Below, one piece after another: positions 27,000 to 36,512 of a stretch of DNA of 38,046 bases. The DNA is taken from positions 1-38,046 of the forward strand of contig PWZB01000155.1 in assembly GCA_003567625.1 (NCBI GenBank), given 5' to 3'. Within the stretch, counting starts at the first letter, position 1; the number at the start of each line of letters is the position of its first letter. The position numbers were made by a program, and so were the translations under genes. A model generated the notes under the pieces. That model was not told the origin of the DNA, did not search any database, and saw only the letters and a list, made by a program, of their open reading frames with translations. This DNA comes from Bacteroidales bacterium. Lineage in GTDB: Bacteria > Bacteroidota > Bacteroidia > Bacteroidales > UBA7960.

Positions 27000-27054
27000 T
27001 ATTATTAACCTTCTATTAATACCCATGGATAATCTGTTAAACCATGTCTTTCTC

Positions 27055-27846
27055 TTACATCTTCTTTTTCTCCACTTCCTCCTTTTTTTCCACTTCCTCC
27101 TTTTTCTCTACCTTTTCCTTTTTCTCTATCTCTTCCTTTTTCTCTATCTCTTCCTTTTTCTCTATCTCTTCCTTTTTCTCTATCTCTTCCTTTTTTTCCA
27201 CCTTATCTTTTTTCTCAACTTTCTTCTTTTCATATTTTTCCGGCATAATACTTTTTGCTATTGCCCGGCTGAAGTCGTACAAGTCGGGGGGTGTTCTTGA
27301 GGTAATAAGGTTTTCGTCAATAACAACCGATTTATCTTTATACTTAACCCCGGCTTCTTTGAGTTCTTCCTTAATACCTTCAAATCCTGTTGCATTTTTC
27401 CCTTCAAGCACGCCTGCGGTTATCAGCACTTGTGGCCCATGGCATATTGCAGCAACTGTTTTGCCGGTTTCAAAAAACTCCTTTACAAAGTCAACTACTG
27501 CTTCATTTTCCCTTAACTTTGAAGGAGCCTTACCGCCAGGAATTATCAAAGCATCAAAATAATCGACCGACACATCTTCAACAGTCTTATGAATTTTAAT
27601 TTTAAAATCAGAATTGTAGGCTTTGACAATTCCTTTTTCAGGTCCTATCACAACACTATGTATGCCCATATTGGCTAAATAACCTATTGGCATGTAGGCT
27701 TCACCATCATGAAAGCCTTCAGTTACCAGTACGGCAACCTTAGCCTTTTTTTTCCATACTTTTTCCGGTTCCTCAACCTCTTCTGCAGGACAACCGGAAA
27801 ACATCATAACTAAACTAATAATTGGAATAAAAAATAGTTTTCTCAT
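27055..27846 (-). CDS. DJ-1/PfpI family lipoprotein with repetitive Lys/Glu tail
   Basis: This 263-residue exported protein has a lipoprotein signal ending in MFSGC (Cys19). The DJ-1/PfpI fold spans about residues 34-202, with Glu43 (VTEGF), the nucleophile elbow AICHGP (Cys135, His136) and the oligomerisation-type GGKAP stretch. Members act as peptidases, glyoxalases or deglycases; which applies here cannot be told. The last 60 residues (204-263) are a run of KKEE-type hexapeptides, extremely charged and probably helical. The tail is encoded by 18-bp tandem repeats and is absent from typical DJ-1 proteins. The lipid anchor plus tail suggests a periplasmic or surface location with a charge-based contact, perhaps to the cell wall. 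Confidence 0.85.
   Translation of the reverse strand: MRKLFFIPIISLVMMFSGCPAEEVEEPEKVWKKKAKVAVLVTEGFHDGEAYMPIGYLANMGIHSVVIGPEKGIVKAYNSDFKIKIHKTVEDVSVDYFDALIIPGGKAPSKLRENEAVVDFVKEFFETGKTVAAICHGPQVLITAGVLEGKNATGFEGIKEELKEAGVKYKDKSVVIDENLITSRTPPDLYDFSRAIAKSIMPEKYEKKKVEKKDKVEKKEEIEKKEEIEKKEEIEKKEEIEKKEKVEKKEEVEKKEEVEKKKM
27072..27215 (-). repeat. 18-bp coding tandem repeat (EKKEEI/EKKEEV units)
   Basis: On the plus strand the unit is CTATCTCTTCCTTTTTCT. Three perfect copies run from 27126 to 27179, a fourth (27180-27197) has one mismatch, and the copy at 27108-27125 has two. More decayed copies extend on both sides. The period is a multiple of three, so gain or loss of units keeps the reading frame. 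Confidence 0.88.
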
Positions 27847-28369
27847 AACTTTTTGATTTTTTGTGTTTAATATTTTAATTTATTAACCATCTTTATGTTT
27901 TAATATAATAACAGAGACCATTTTTTTAGTGCAAATATCTCAAATAAAATGTGAATCTTTAAGCCAGATAAATACAGGTACCTAATAAGATTAACGCAAA
28001 AAGACAATTAAATTTTTCGATGTAAATATAATACATTTTTTACAAAAAACAAAATAACAGGAAATCAAATTACAGCAATTGTGAATTCAATTGGTAAGTG
28101 AAGTGCGATAAAAAGTAATTAAAACAAAGAAAATCAGAAAAACTGATTTCCTTTTTTTTAATTTATTCATATCAAATCCATTTCAGGCAGACTTTTCATG
28201 GTGATTTTTGCTTTAGGATTTACTGTTTTGAATCTTAGAGATTCCATTTTAATTGGTTTTAGCAAATAATGAAAAATGATTGCAGAAAAAAGCCGGGCAA
28301 GTGACAGATAGTTGGGGATGTACAACATGTTATCGTTGCCGTTACTTTTCCATTACCATCTGGCAATTA
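27847..28369. other. long spacer between pccB-type and DJ-1 genes
   Basis: About 520 AT-rich bases between two minus-strand genes. It contains the hairpin at 28131-28149 and nothing else recognisable; no gene of more than a few dozen codons is present. Confidence 0.4.
28131..28159. terminator. hairpin terminator downstream of the carboxylase operon
   Basis: AAATCAG (28131-28137) pairs with CTGATTT (28143-28149) around AAAAA. A run of T follows on the plus strand (28152-28159); on the minus strand the flank is also T-rich. It could end the carboxylase mRNA (220 bases past its stop) or an unrecognised plus-strand transcript. Confidence 0.45.
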
Positions 28370-29902
28370 TTACAGTGGGATATTCCCGTGTTTTCGTGGG
28401 GGGTTGTTTGCTCTTTTGTTTTGTGTCATTTCCAGTGCCTGGATTAATTTTGGCCTGGTGTTGCGAGGCATAATGATCTCATCTACATATCCATGTTCGG
28501 CGGCTTTATATGGGTTGCAGAACATTTTTTTGTATTCTTCAATTGCTTTTTTTCTTTCTTCTTCCGGCAGTTTGCGGTAGAGTATATTAACTGCTCCTTC
28601 GGCGCCTATAACGGCTATTTCTCCGGCAGGGTAGGAGAAATTGACGTCGGCACCGAGGTGTTTTGATGCCATCACGACATATGCACCACCATATGCTTTT
28701 CTTGTAATAAGGGTAATTTTGGGCACGGTAGCTTCGGCGTATGCATATAAAAGTTTGGCTCCATGCTTGATAATTCCGCCATGTTCTTGTGAAACGCCGG
28801 GCAGATATCCCGGCACATCACAAAGCGTTATCAGTGGAATATTAAAAGCATCACAAAACCTAATAAATCGTGCTGCTTTGTTTGAGGCATCAATATCTAT
28901 AACTCCTGCCAGGACATTGGGTTGATTAGCTATTATACCTGCCGGTTTACCGCCCATACGGGCAAATCCGGTAATCATATTTTGTGCAAAGAAAGGTTGA
29001 ACTTCAAAAAACATGTTATCATCAATAACGGTCTCAATGATATCTTTCATATCATAAGGCTTGTTGGGGTCGTCAGGGACCATAGTCTGAAGTTTTTCTT
29101 CTTTTCTATGCGTTGAATCGGTACAAGGTTTTACCGGGGGGTCTTCCATATTGTTAGACGGAAGGAAGCTTAACAGTTCGCGTATCATAATCATTGCCTG
29201 CTGGTCATCATCGGCTCTGAAATGAGCTACACCGCTTTTGGAATTATGCGCCGTGGCTCCTCCCAGTTCTTCTTTGGTAACTTCTTCGTGTGTAACTGAC
29301 TTTATTACGTCAGGACCTGTAATAAACATATAACTGGTATTGCGTGTCATAAATACGAAGTCTGTAATAGCGGGTGAATATACTGCACCGCCGGCACATG
29401 GGCCTAAAATAGCGCTTATCTGGGGTATAACTCCTGAAGCCATTACGTTTTTGTAGAAAACATCGCCATAACCTGCAAGGCTTTTGACACCTTCCTGAAT
29501 ACGTGCACCGCCACTGTCGTTAAGGCCAACGATGGGAGCCCCGTTTTTCATTGCCAAGTCCATTACTTTTATTATTTTATTTGCATTGGTCCGGCTAAGA
29601 GAACCACCAAATACTGAAAAGTCCTGTACAAATACATAAACCAACTTTCCGTCAATTTTTCCGTACCCGGTTATAATACCATCGCCGGATATTTTTTGTT
29701 TATCCATGCCAAAATCGGTGGTTTGATGAACCACAAACTTGTCAATTTCAACAAATGTACCTGCATCAAAGAGTTCTTTAATTCTTTCGCGTGCAGTTTT
29801 TCTGCCTGAGGCATGGATTTTATCTATCTTATCTTTGCCACCTCCAAGTTCGGCTTCCGCATTCTTTTTCTCTAATAATTTATATTTTTCCTCTGACGAC
29901 AT
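28370..29902 (-). CDS. acyl-CoA carboxylase carboxyltransferase (beta) subunit, propionyl/methylmalonyl type
   Basis: This 510-residue enzyme transfers the carboxyl group from carboxybiotin to an acyl-CoA. It has two crotonase-like halves, the usual layout of PccB/MmdA: GGARIQEG and CAGGAVYSPAITDF in the first (about 130-175), DVPGYLPGVSQEHGGIIKHGAKLLYAYAEATVPK and RKAYGGAYVVMASK in the second (about 365-425). The length matches PccB (about 510-540). Substrate is probably propionyl-CoA, judged from the family. In Bacteroidota such enzymes work in the propionate/succinate pathway. It is the last gene of a three-gene operon with the biotin carrier and biotin carboxylase upstream. Confidence 0.92.
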   Translation of the reverse strand: MSSEEKYKLLEKKNAEAELGGGKDKIDKIHASGRKTARERIKELFDAGTFVEIDKFVVHQTTDFGMDKQKISGDGIITGYGKIDGKLVYVFVQDFSVFGGSLSRTNANKIIKVMDLAMKNGAPIVGLNDSGGARIQEGVKSLAGYGDVFYKNVMASGVIPQISAILGPCAGGAVYSPAITDFVFMTRNTSYMFITGPDVIKSVTHEEVTKEELGGATAHNSKSGVAHFRADDDQQAMIMIRELLSFLPSNNMEDPPVKPCTDSTHRKEEKLQTMVPDDPNKPYDMKDIIETVIDDNMFFEVQPFFAQNMITGFARMGGKPAGIIANQPNVLAGVIDIDASNKAARFIRFCDAFNIPLITLCDVPGYLPGVSQEHGGIIKHGAKLLYAYAEATVPKITLITRKAYGGAYVVMASKHLGADVNFSYPAGEIAVIGAEGAVNILYRKLPEEERKKAIEEYKKMFCNPYKAAEHGYVDEIIMPRNTRPKLIQALEMTQNKRANNPPRKHGNIPL

Positions 29903-29934
29903 AATAGGGTATGTTTTCTTTTTACTCTGGTTAA

Positions 29935-30444
29935 CTATTCTATGACCACCATAACCTGGTTTGCTTCTACGTTTTGTCCTTCATTTACATTTATCTCTTT
30001 TACAACACCTTCTTTCTTGGCTTTAAATTCACTTTCCATTTTCATGGCGGAAATTATTAACATAGTCTGTCCTTTTTTCACTTTATTTCCGGGTTTTATA
30101 AGAACATTAACTACCCTGCCCGGTATTGGTGCAATTATGACGTTTTCATCATCATCTTGCTGTGAGTGTTGCCTGTTTCGGAAATATTTTGTTTCGGAGT
30201 CTATTATTTCTGCTTTGAAAAGGTTTTTAAAGGAGTTTACTTCATATGTACGAATATTTCCGCTCTCTATGAGTTCCATGTTGTATGACTTGTTATTGTG
30301 CAAAATGGAATAATTCCCCTTTTCAAGTTTGGCAACATTAACATTGTATTCAACGCCATCAATGTTGACAATTACGGAATTCCCGTTTTTGTTTACGAGC
30401 ATAACATTGGCTGTACGCCCGTTGACTTTAATTTCATATGACAT
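29935..30444 (-). CDS. biotin carboxyl carrier protein of the acyl-CoA carboxylase
   Basis: A 169-residue protein. The C-terminal half (about 100-169) is the biotinyl domain with the AMKM motif; Lys135 is the biotinylated residue. The N-terminal half (about 1-95) is a separate beta-rich domain that presumably docks the carrier to the carboxyltransferase, as the BT domain does in fused PCC alpha chains. Between them is an acidic, Gln-rich linker (95-101). The gene lies 32 bases before pccB and starts 4 bases after the biotin carboxylase stop, a tight operon. Confidence 0.93.
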   Translation of the reverse strand: MSYEIKVNGRTANVMLVNKNGNSVIVNIDGVEYNVNVAKLEKGNYSILHNNKSYNMELIESGNIRTYEVNSFKNLFKAEIIDSETKYFRNRQHSQQDDDENVIIAPIPGRVVNVLIKPGNKVKKGQTMLIISAMKMESEFKAKKEGVVKEINVNEGQNVEANQVMVVIE

Positions 30445-30448
30445 AGCA

Positions 30449-31954
30449 TCAGATTTTCATTACATTTTTAACCCTGGTATAATCTTTCCAGTTGTTACGT
30501 ATATATTTTAATTCTTTTGGTGAAGATTGTTCAATTTTTTCGAGGTATTCAAGCAAGGCTGCGATCATTACCATATCTTCAGCGGTTTTGTCCACAGGTG
30601 CTTTACCCATAAGAAACTTATGGTTTTTATCAATAAAATGTGTATTGTAGGTGCCATTTATAAAATCGGGAGTGTTCACAATTCTTCTCAAAAAGGGGAG
30701 AGAATTTTTTACGCCTATTATCCTGGATTCCCTCAAGGCTCTTTTTAATCTGCTGATCGCTTCGGGGCGGTCTTTACCCCAAACGATCACTTTTGCTATA
30801 AGCGGATCATAAAAAAGGGGTATTTCAAAGCCTTTATATACATATCCATCAACTCTTACGTCGTTTCCCCTGGGTTCTGTGATATGTACTACACGTCCGG
30901 GTGCGGGCATAAAATTATTTTGCGGGTCTTCGGCATAAACACGGCACTCTATTGAATGGCCAAATTGTTGCAGTTCTTCTTGTTTGAGTGCAAGTTCATT
31001 TCCGTTGGCTATATTGATTTGCTCTTTTACGAGGTCAACACCAACGACTCTTTCTGTTATGGGGTGTTCGACCTGCAGTCTTGTATTCATTTCGAGAAAA
31101 TAGTAATTAAGTTGCTCATCAACTATAAACTCTATAGTGCCGGCTCCGGCGTAGTTAACGGTTTTTGCGGCTTCTATTGCGTGTTTGCCCATTTCTTCCC
31201 TTTTTTCCGGGGTTAAAATAGGCGAAGGTGTTTCTTCTATGATTTTTTGATGTCGTCTTTGTACGCTACATTCGCGTTCAAAGAGATGTATCACATTTCC
31301 GTGATTGTCGGCAAGTATTTGAAATTCAATATGGTGTGGGGAATCTATGTATTTTTCAATGTAAACCGAGTCGTTGCCAAAAGCAATTTTAGATTCCGAA
31401 CGCGCAGAGCGTATGCTTGAAGTGATATCTTTTTTCTTTTTGACAAGTCGCATCCCTTTTCCACCACCCCCGGCAGAAGCTTTGATTATTACAGGGAACC
31501 CAATTTCCTCAATAATTTTTATGGCTTCTTCATCGGAAGTGATTTTTTTTCTTGTTCCGGGTACTATCGGAACGCCAGCTTTTATCATCATTTCCCGGGC
31601 GGATATTTTGTCACCCATTTTTGATATCGCACCGGGCGAAGGGCCGATGAAAATAAAACCTTCTTTATGACATCGTTCAGAGAATAAAGCATTTTCAGAA
31701 AGAAACCCATAACCAGGGTGAATAGCATCAACATCAGTTGCTTTTGCTGCCTCAATAATATTGTCAATGTTAAGATAACTTTCTGATGAAGGTGAGGCCC
31801 CAATATGAACCGCTTCATCAGCATAACATACGTGCATTGATTTGCGGTCAGCGTCCGAATAAACAGCTACTGTCCTGATATTTATTTCACGGCATGAACG
31901 CATTATACGAACTGCTATTTCGCCACGATTGGCCACCAGTACTTTTTTTATCAT
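30449..31954 (-). CDS. accC: biotin carboxylase subunit of acyl-CoA carboxylase
   Basis: This 501-residue ATP-grasp enzyme carboxylates biotin with bicarbonate and ATP. It has the biotin carboxylase N-domain (VLVANRGEIAVRIMRSCRE at the start, split here), ATP-grasp with the glycine loop KASAGGGGKGM (about 161-171), the FLEMNTRLQVEHPITE block and the C-domain (about 335-445). It is about 50 residues longer than stand-alone AccC, the extra part being a C-terminal extension as in PCC-type subunits. It heads the carboxylase operon and has a near-consensus promoter 35 bases upstream. It could be called pccA-type as well. Confidence 0.93.
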   Translation of the reverse strand: MIKKVLVANRGEIAVRIMRSCREINIRTVAVYSDADRKSMHVCYADEAVHIGASPSSESYLNIDNIIEAAKATDVDAIHPGYGFLSENALFSERCHKEGFIFIGPSPGAISKMGDKISAREMMIKAGVPIVPGTRKKITSDEEAIKIIEEIGFPVIIKASAGGGGKGMRLVKKKKDITSSIRSARSESKIAFGNDSVYIEKYIDSPHHIEFQILADNHGNVIHLFERECSVQRRHQKIIEETPSPILTPEKREEMGKHAIEAAKTVNYAGAGTIEFIVDEQLNYYFLEMNTRLQVEHPITERVVGVDLVKEQINIANGNELALKQEELQQFGHSIECRVYAEDPQNNFMPAPGRVVHITEPRGNDVRVDGYVYKGFEIPLFYDPLIAKVIVWGKDRPEAISRLKRALRESRIIGVKNSLPFLRRIVNTPDFINGTYNTHFIDKNHKFLMGKAPVDKTAEDMVMIAALLEYLEKIEQSSPKELKYIRNNWKDYTRVKNVMKI

Positions 31955-31988
31955 GTAAGCCGGTTTGGTTGATGCAAAAATATGAGCC

Positions 31989-32021
31989 CAAAAGTAGCAA
32001 TCTTTTATTTAAACTTACAAA
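31989..32021 (-). promoter_or_regulatory. promoter of the acyl-CoA carboxylase operon
   Basis: On the minus strand it reads TTTG, 21-base spacer, TACTTTTG. Both boxes match the Bacteroidota consensus exactly (TTTG, 19-21, TAnnTTTG). The -7 box ends 35 bases before the accC start, and TATTTTTG (31975-31982 on the minus strand) is a second -7 candidate. Confidence 0.7.
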
Positions 32022-32205
32022 AAAAAATGAAAAAATTTATACAGTTGTTTTAATTAATTGTTAAGTATAGGCTTAAACAGTTGACTAAAAGCAAACAACA
32101 TTTTTATGGAATAATAAAAAAAATGATTGGCAAAAAAATATTATGAATATTATTGTTTTTTGTGATATAAAAGTTTTAAGATTAATTATTTTACATATAA
32201 AACAA

Positions 32206-33225
32206 CTATTCTTTGTATTTTCTTATGAATTCTTCAATTTTTTCAACCATTGATATTGGACCTGTAAACAATGGTGATCGTTGGTGAAGCGCTTCAGGCT
32301 CTACTTCCATAATACGGTTAAATCCATCGCTGGCTTTTCCTCCGGCTTGTTCGGCGATAAATGCTATGGGATTACACTCGTAAAGTAGTCGTAGTTTGCC
32401 GCTGGGGGCTTTTTTTGTCTTTGGGTACATAAAAACGCCGCCCCTGATAAGGTTTCGGTGAAAATCTGCAACCAACGATCCTATGTATCTTGAAGTATAG
32501 GGTCTTTTGGTTTTTTTGTCTTCTTTCTGACAATATTTTATATATTGTTTTATACACTCATCAAGATAAATATAATTTCCTTCGTTTATTGAATAAATGC
32601 TTCCTGTTTCGGGAAACATCATATCGGGATGAGAGAGGCAAAATATGCCTACCGAAGGATCAAGTGTAAAACCGTTAACTCCCTTGCCTGTTGTATAAAC
32701 AAGCATAGTAGATGAGCCATAAATAATATATCCCGCGGCAACCTGGTTTATTCCCGGCTGAAGTAAGTCTTCAACTTTACCTCCTTCGCCTGCATCGGTT
32801 TTACGCCTGTAAATCGAGAAAACAGTTCCTATCGAAACGTTGGCTTCAATATTACTTGAACCATCCAAAGGGTCAATTGCAATAACGTACTTACCCATTT
32901 CGGAAAATTCATTTTCAAATGAAATGATCTTTTCATTTTCTTCCGAAGCAATAGCGCAACACTCAGCGCCTCCTTTTAAAGCGGCAATAAATTGTTCGTT
33001 TGCAAAAACATCAAGCTTTTTTTGAGATTCTCCCTGAATGTTTTTTTTACCCTCATAACCCAATATATCAACCAGGCCTGCCGCATTTATCTCGCGGTTT
33101 ACAATTTTGGCCGCGGTTGTTATGTCATTAAGCAATCTCGTTAAGGCACCTTTGGCATGAGGATATTCCGACTGACGTTCTATTATAAACTCTGTAAGTG
33201 TTTTGATCTTATAATTTGCTGCCAT
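32206..33225 (-). CDS. fbp: class I fructose-1,6-bisphosphatase
   Basis: This 339-residue enzyme hydrolyses fructose-1,6-bisphosphate in gluconeogenesis. The metal-binding signature [10 protein letters not shown] is at residues 117-126 and the EEN metal ligands just before (95-97). Other family marks are [26 protein letters not shown] (in part), [19 protein letters not shown] (in part) and [21 protein letters not shown] (in part). The length is normal for class I. It lies 175 bases upstream of nothing co-directional within 50 bases on either side, so it is probably transcribed alone, although cinA reads in the same direction upstream. Confidence 0.95.
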   Translation of the reverse strand: MAANYKIKTLTEFIIERQSEYPHAKGALTRLLNDITTAAKIVNREINAAGLVDILGYEGKKNIQGESQKKLDVFANEQFIAALKGGAECCAIASEENEKIISFENEFSEMGKYVIAIDPLDGSSNIEANVSIGTVFSIYRRKTDAGEGGKVEDLLQPGINQVAAGYIIYGSSTMLVYTTGKGVNGFTLDPSVGIFCLSHPDMMFPETGSIYSINEGNYIYLDECIKQYIKYCQKEDKKTKRPYTSRYIGSLVADFHRNLIRGGVFMYPKTKKAPSGKLRLLYECNPIAFIAEQAGGKASDGFNRIMEVEPEALHQRSPLFTGPISMVEKIEEFIRKYKE

Positions 33226-33353
33226 ATCTGAAAGTTTTTTTAAATTTTACCGAAGTAAACAAAATTTTTTGTTAAAATCAAGGCTTTTAATAAAAAAATA
33301 TTTGTTTGAAACCATTCAGAAATTTTAAATAAGCAATCAATACACACTTTCCC

Positions 33354-33401
33354 AACTTTCCGGTTTTTGAATTTCCCAATTTTCGAATTTCCCATTTTCT
33401 C
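33354..33401. repeat. three 16-bp tandem repeats overlapping the cinA stop
   Basis: The units are AACTTTCCGGTTTTTG (33354-33369), AATTTCCCAATTTTCG (33370-33385) and AATTTCCCATTTTCTC (33386-33401). They share most positions. The last unit reaches into the cinA stop codon (33400-33402). Similar spacer repeats occur in Bacteroidota genomes. Confidence 0.55.
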
Positions 33402-34653
33402 ATCTTCTTCTCTGCTTTCCACTCAACACTTTTCTTAACATATTCAGTGCGGCAGTTGAAGCAATGATCATATTTCTTTCCCGGTTATCGCCAAACAGGA
33501 ACTTTTTACTGATAAGATGATCATTTGCAGCCACTGCTATCCATACCAGCCCGACAGGTTTTTCATCAGTCCCGCCCTCAGGGCCTGCAATACCTGTAGT
33601 AGCAATTGCATAACTGGTGTTAAAGGATTTTTTTATTTCGGCTGCCATTGATTCGGCAACTTGTTTACTTACAGCGCCGTATTTTTCGATCAATGATTTG
33701 TCAACATTGAGCTGATTGATCTTTATGTTATTATCATATGCAATTATGCTTCCTGCAAAATATTGAGAAGCCCCCGAAACGGATGTAACCAAATGAGATA
33801 TCATGCCGCCGGTGCAGCTTTCTGCAATGGAAAGTGTGGCGTGTTTTTCTTTTAATAATTTTCCCACAATACTTTGCATAGTATCGTGGTTTTCGCCAAA
33901 AATGTAACCGGGAATTATCTTTTTCAGCTTATTAATTAATGTGCCAACATCTTCTTTTATTTGCTGCTGATTTTCACCCGTTCCGCTGAGTTGCAGCTTT
34001 ACTAAACCGGGCGAGGGAAGGTAAGCCAATTTTATGTTTGATGGAAACTCTTTTTCCCAGTTGTTTAACTTATCGGCAAGAAAAGACTCACCTATACCGT
34101 GTGTCAATATTGTTCTGTGAATGATGAAGTTACCGGTAATTTTTTCTTTTAAAAAAGGTATGACATGATCTTTTACCATAGGTTTTAATTCGAAGGGTAC
34201 ACCCGGCATGGCAATAAAAATTTTATTTTTTCTTTCAAACCAAAGCCCCGGGGCTGTTCCGTTTTTATTACGCAATATGCTGCAATTTTCAGGAACCAAA
34301 GATTGTTTACGGTTAGTTTCCGTTACTTCAAGCCCTCTTTTTGCAAAAAATGCTTTAATATCATCCGATACAACCTGGCTTTCAATAAGCCGGGAATTAA
34401 AAAAAGTACAAAGCACATCACGGGTATTGTCATCTTTTGTGGGCCCGAGACCACCTGTTATTAAAATTAAATCAGCCCTGCGTTCTGCTTCTGATAAAGC
34501 TCTTTCTATTTCTTCTTTATCATCGGATACTATTGTGATCTGCCTTGTTGCAACACCTGTCTTATCAAGGTTTCCGGCAAGCCATGATGCATTGGAGTTT
34601 AAAGTCTGGCCTGTTATCAGCTCATCGCCTATAGATATTATTTCTGCTATCAT
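33400..34653 (-). CDS. cinA: CinA (competence/damage-inducible protein A; nicotinamide-nucleotide amidohydrolase)
   Basis: A 417-residue two-domain protein. The N-terminal MoCF/pyrophosphatase-type domain spans about 1-170 (GDELITGQTLNSNASWLA, then ITGGLGPTKDDNTRD). The C-terminal PncC domain (about 255-410, with AESCTGGMISHLVTSVSGAS and GIAGPEGGTDEKPVGLVWIA) deamidates nicotinamide mononucleotide in the pyridine nucleotide salvage cycle. The length is normal for full CinA. The gene ends within a tandem repeat, and fbp follows about 175 bases downstream. Confidence 0.95.
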   Translation of the reverse strand: MIAEIISIGDELITGQTLNSNASWLAGNLDKTGVATRQITIVSDDKEEIERALSEAERRADLILITGGLGPTKDDNTRDVLCTFFNSRLIESQVVSDDIKAFFAKRGLEVTETNRKQSLVPENCSILRNKNGTAPGLWFERKNKIFIAMPGVPFELKPMVKDHVIPFLKEKITGNFIIHRTILTHGIGESFLADKLNNWEKEFPSNIKLAYLPSPGLVKLQLSGTGENQQQIKEDVGTLINKLKKIIPGYIFGENHDTMQSIVGKLLKEKHATLSIAESCTGGMISHLVTSVSGASQYFAGSIIAYDNNIKINQLNVDKSLIEKYGAVSKQVAESMAAEIKKSFNTSYAIATTGIAGPEGGTDEKPVGLVWIAVAANDHLISKKFLFGDNRERNMIIASTAALNMLRKVLSGKQRRR

Positions 34654-35031
34654 TTATTGAAAAATTAATGTAGTAATATTATTCAGCAGTAATATTATTC
34701 AGGTCAAAGTTAATAAGAATTGGGCAACGTGTGGTTTAGTGTACAGGAAGACTAAGGGACTCTTCTGTATAGCTCTTTTAAAGCTATCTGTTTTGAGGCT
34801 TGAAGATCAATCCTTCTGAAAACTTAATGACTATATTCAATTTTAAGCGGACAATAGAGGTGTTTTTAGTAAAAAGGATTATGTTGTTTTACCATATGAT
34901 GTTCGGGGGGTTGAGCTTCCAACCTTAAAAACAGATGTCTTTGCAAAAAAAGCAGCTTGAACACCGTAATAAAAAATACTGTAAGTCAGCGATTTAGAAA
35001 GAGTTATGTAGGAACTTTGAAATATTTTATA
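34654..35031. other. spacer with possible gene remnant
   Basis: About 380 bases between the 35032 gene end and the cinA start, both minus-strand. A hairpin ATAGCT (34769-34774) with AGCTAT (34782-34787) may terminate the upstream gene. A plus-strand frame from 34847 to 34960 ending KKDYVVLPYDVRGVELPTLK and onward looks protein-like but has no start, so it may be a relic. Confidence 0.35.
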
Positions 35032-36453
35032 TTAAAAATAAACTTTTACAAGATTGTGTTCAGAATCAATATATATGAACGTACTATTATCAATAAATCG
35101 CCGGGGTGACAGGCTTCCAATGCCAGAATCGGGTCTCCGTACTATTTTGTATGAGATATAATTTTTGTTTTGTTTGTCAAACCTGAAAACTGCCGGGTTT
35201 TGCTTTTCATCTCCCAAAGTAATCAAAACAAGGATTTGGTTGTTTTCAGTGTCAACAAAAACATCACTGACATTATAATCGGCTTCGGGAAGACCTTCTG
35301 CAATCTTTATAACGCCTCGTTTAACAGGCAGGTACATGCTGCTTCCTGATTCCAGATTATCTATACGGCTTGTTAAAGGAAGCATGGCATAAGGATAAGA
35401 AAATACCGGATTTGATACTTGGTATCCAAGACCGGAATCAAGGTAAACATCATCAAGCTCAAACGGCAATGTTTCTTTATAAATTAACTTTGGAGGGTCA
35501 ATGTAAAATTTTCCGATAATTTTATTATTATCACCTTGTGCCCTTACCTTTCTCATAGCAACATAGGCATGTTCGTTATGTATCCAGGCAGAATAATTAG
35601 TATAATAATCTTCAGGTAATGCTTCGGTATATAAAAAATCAATAATACCTGAATCATCAAATAAAACAAAAATCTTTACTAACTCAATTGTCAGAGTTTC
35701 CGTTTCATGTACCATGGTGGGAAATGGAATATGAACAACACTAAGAAATCTTTCATCATTTCCTTGATAGGAGGTGAAAGGAAGTAATGCGGGTTGCTCC
35801 ATATTATGTTTTTCAAGAATATCATAAAATTCATTGATATTATGTGAAATTGTATCACCACGGGGGTGTACTGAAAGAAATTCCGAATGAGTAATACTGC
35901 CTATATCAATTGTATGTATAGGTTTAAAATCGTTTTTATCAAAAAGGACTATTTTGTTATTTAATCTGTTATTATAAAACAAGAAATCTTCTCCTGTTGA
36001 AAACGAAGCATAATTGGTACTTACTAGTGAATCGGGTAATTCTAACAATATCTCTTTTTTAAGTTCTTTCATGCTGTATTGTAACAATTCATAAGAAAAG
36101 TTTCGCATTGGAAAACCGAAAATCTGCTGCCCTTCTTTAAATGCAACCAACTCTGATGAAATAATACCATAACCGGTTGAATTATATATTTTGTCTGAAA
36201 AAACAATATCATAGTCCTTTTGCAAACGTAGTTTGTTGTCAATAAAGAGTTTAGCCGGACGCTTATCCTTTTCCTGAAATATTAGTTTAACCGGTATGTA
36301 TTCAGATATGCTGTCAAGTTTATAAAAGTTCGTGTAACTGAAATCACAATCGCCGGTAAACACTTTGACCCAAATACTATCCTGAGCATTTAATTTAGAA
36401 TTTACAATAAAAACAGCAAGTATCAGTAAAAAAGTTTTAACCTTTTTTTTCAT
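35032..36453 (-). CDS. secreted protein of unknown function
   Basis: A 473-residue exported protein with a cleavable signal peptide (about 1-23, ending LNAQ). No domain is recognised with confidence. The body shows many repeated beta-strand-like stretches with aromatic and Asp residues (for example FLFYNNRLNNKIVLFDKNDF and DVFVDTENNQILVLITLGDE), which suggests a beta-propeller of the 6-bladed sort common in Bacteroidota secreted proteins; this is inference. No Cys-rich, catalytic or sorting motif is seen. The small secreted gene at 36571 lies 117 bases upstream in the same direction and may be co-transcribed, with a hairpin between them. Confidence 0.75.
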   Translation of the reverse strand: MKKKVKTFLLILAVFIVNSKLNAQDSIWVKVFTGDCDFSYTNFYKLDSISEYIPVKLIFQEKDKRPAKLFIDNKLRLQKDYDIVFSDKIYNSTGYGIISSELVAFKEGQQIFGFPMRNFSYELLQYSMKELKKEILLELPDSLVSTNYASFSTGEDFLFYNNRLNNKIVLFDKNDFKPIHTIDIGSITHSEFLSVHPRGDTISHNINEFYDILEKHNMEQPALLPFTSYQGNDERFLSVVHIPFPTMVHETETLTIELVKIFVLFDDSGIIDFLYTEALPEDYYTNYSAWIHNEHAYVAMRKVRAQGDNNKIIGKFYIDPPKLIYKETLPFELDDVYLDSGLGYQVSNPVFSYPYAMLPLTSRIDNLESGSSMYLPVKRGVIKIAEGLPEADYNVSDVFVDTENNQILVLITLGDEKQNPAVFRFDKQNKNYISYKIVRRPDSGIGSLSPRRFIDNSTFIYIDSEHNLVKVYF

Positions 36454-36512
36454 GTTACAGATTATTTATTAGAATAATTGAGTCTGGTTTAAAAAATCTT
36501 TATCCACAGATT

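Noticed and set aside
27072..27215. CRISPR-like array
   Set aside because: The 18-bp units are contiguous with no spacers and lie within a coding region.
27025..27562. Plus-strand ORFs with Phe/Leu/Ser repeats
   Set aside because: They are antisense shadows of the Lys/Glu-coding repeat of the DJ-1 lipoprotein gene.
33240..33422. 60-codon minus-strand ORF between fbp and cinA
   Set aside because: Its Lys/Gly/Asn repeats come from the tandem repeat at 33354-33401; no sign of a real protein.
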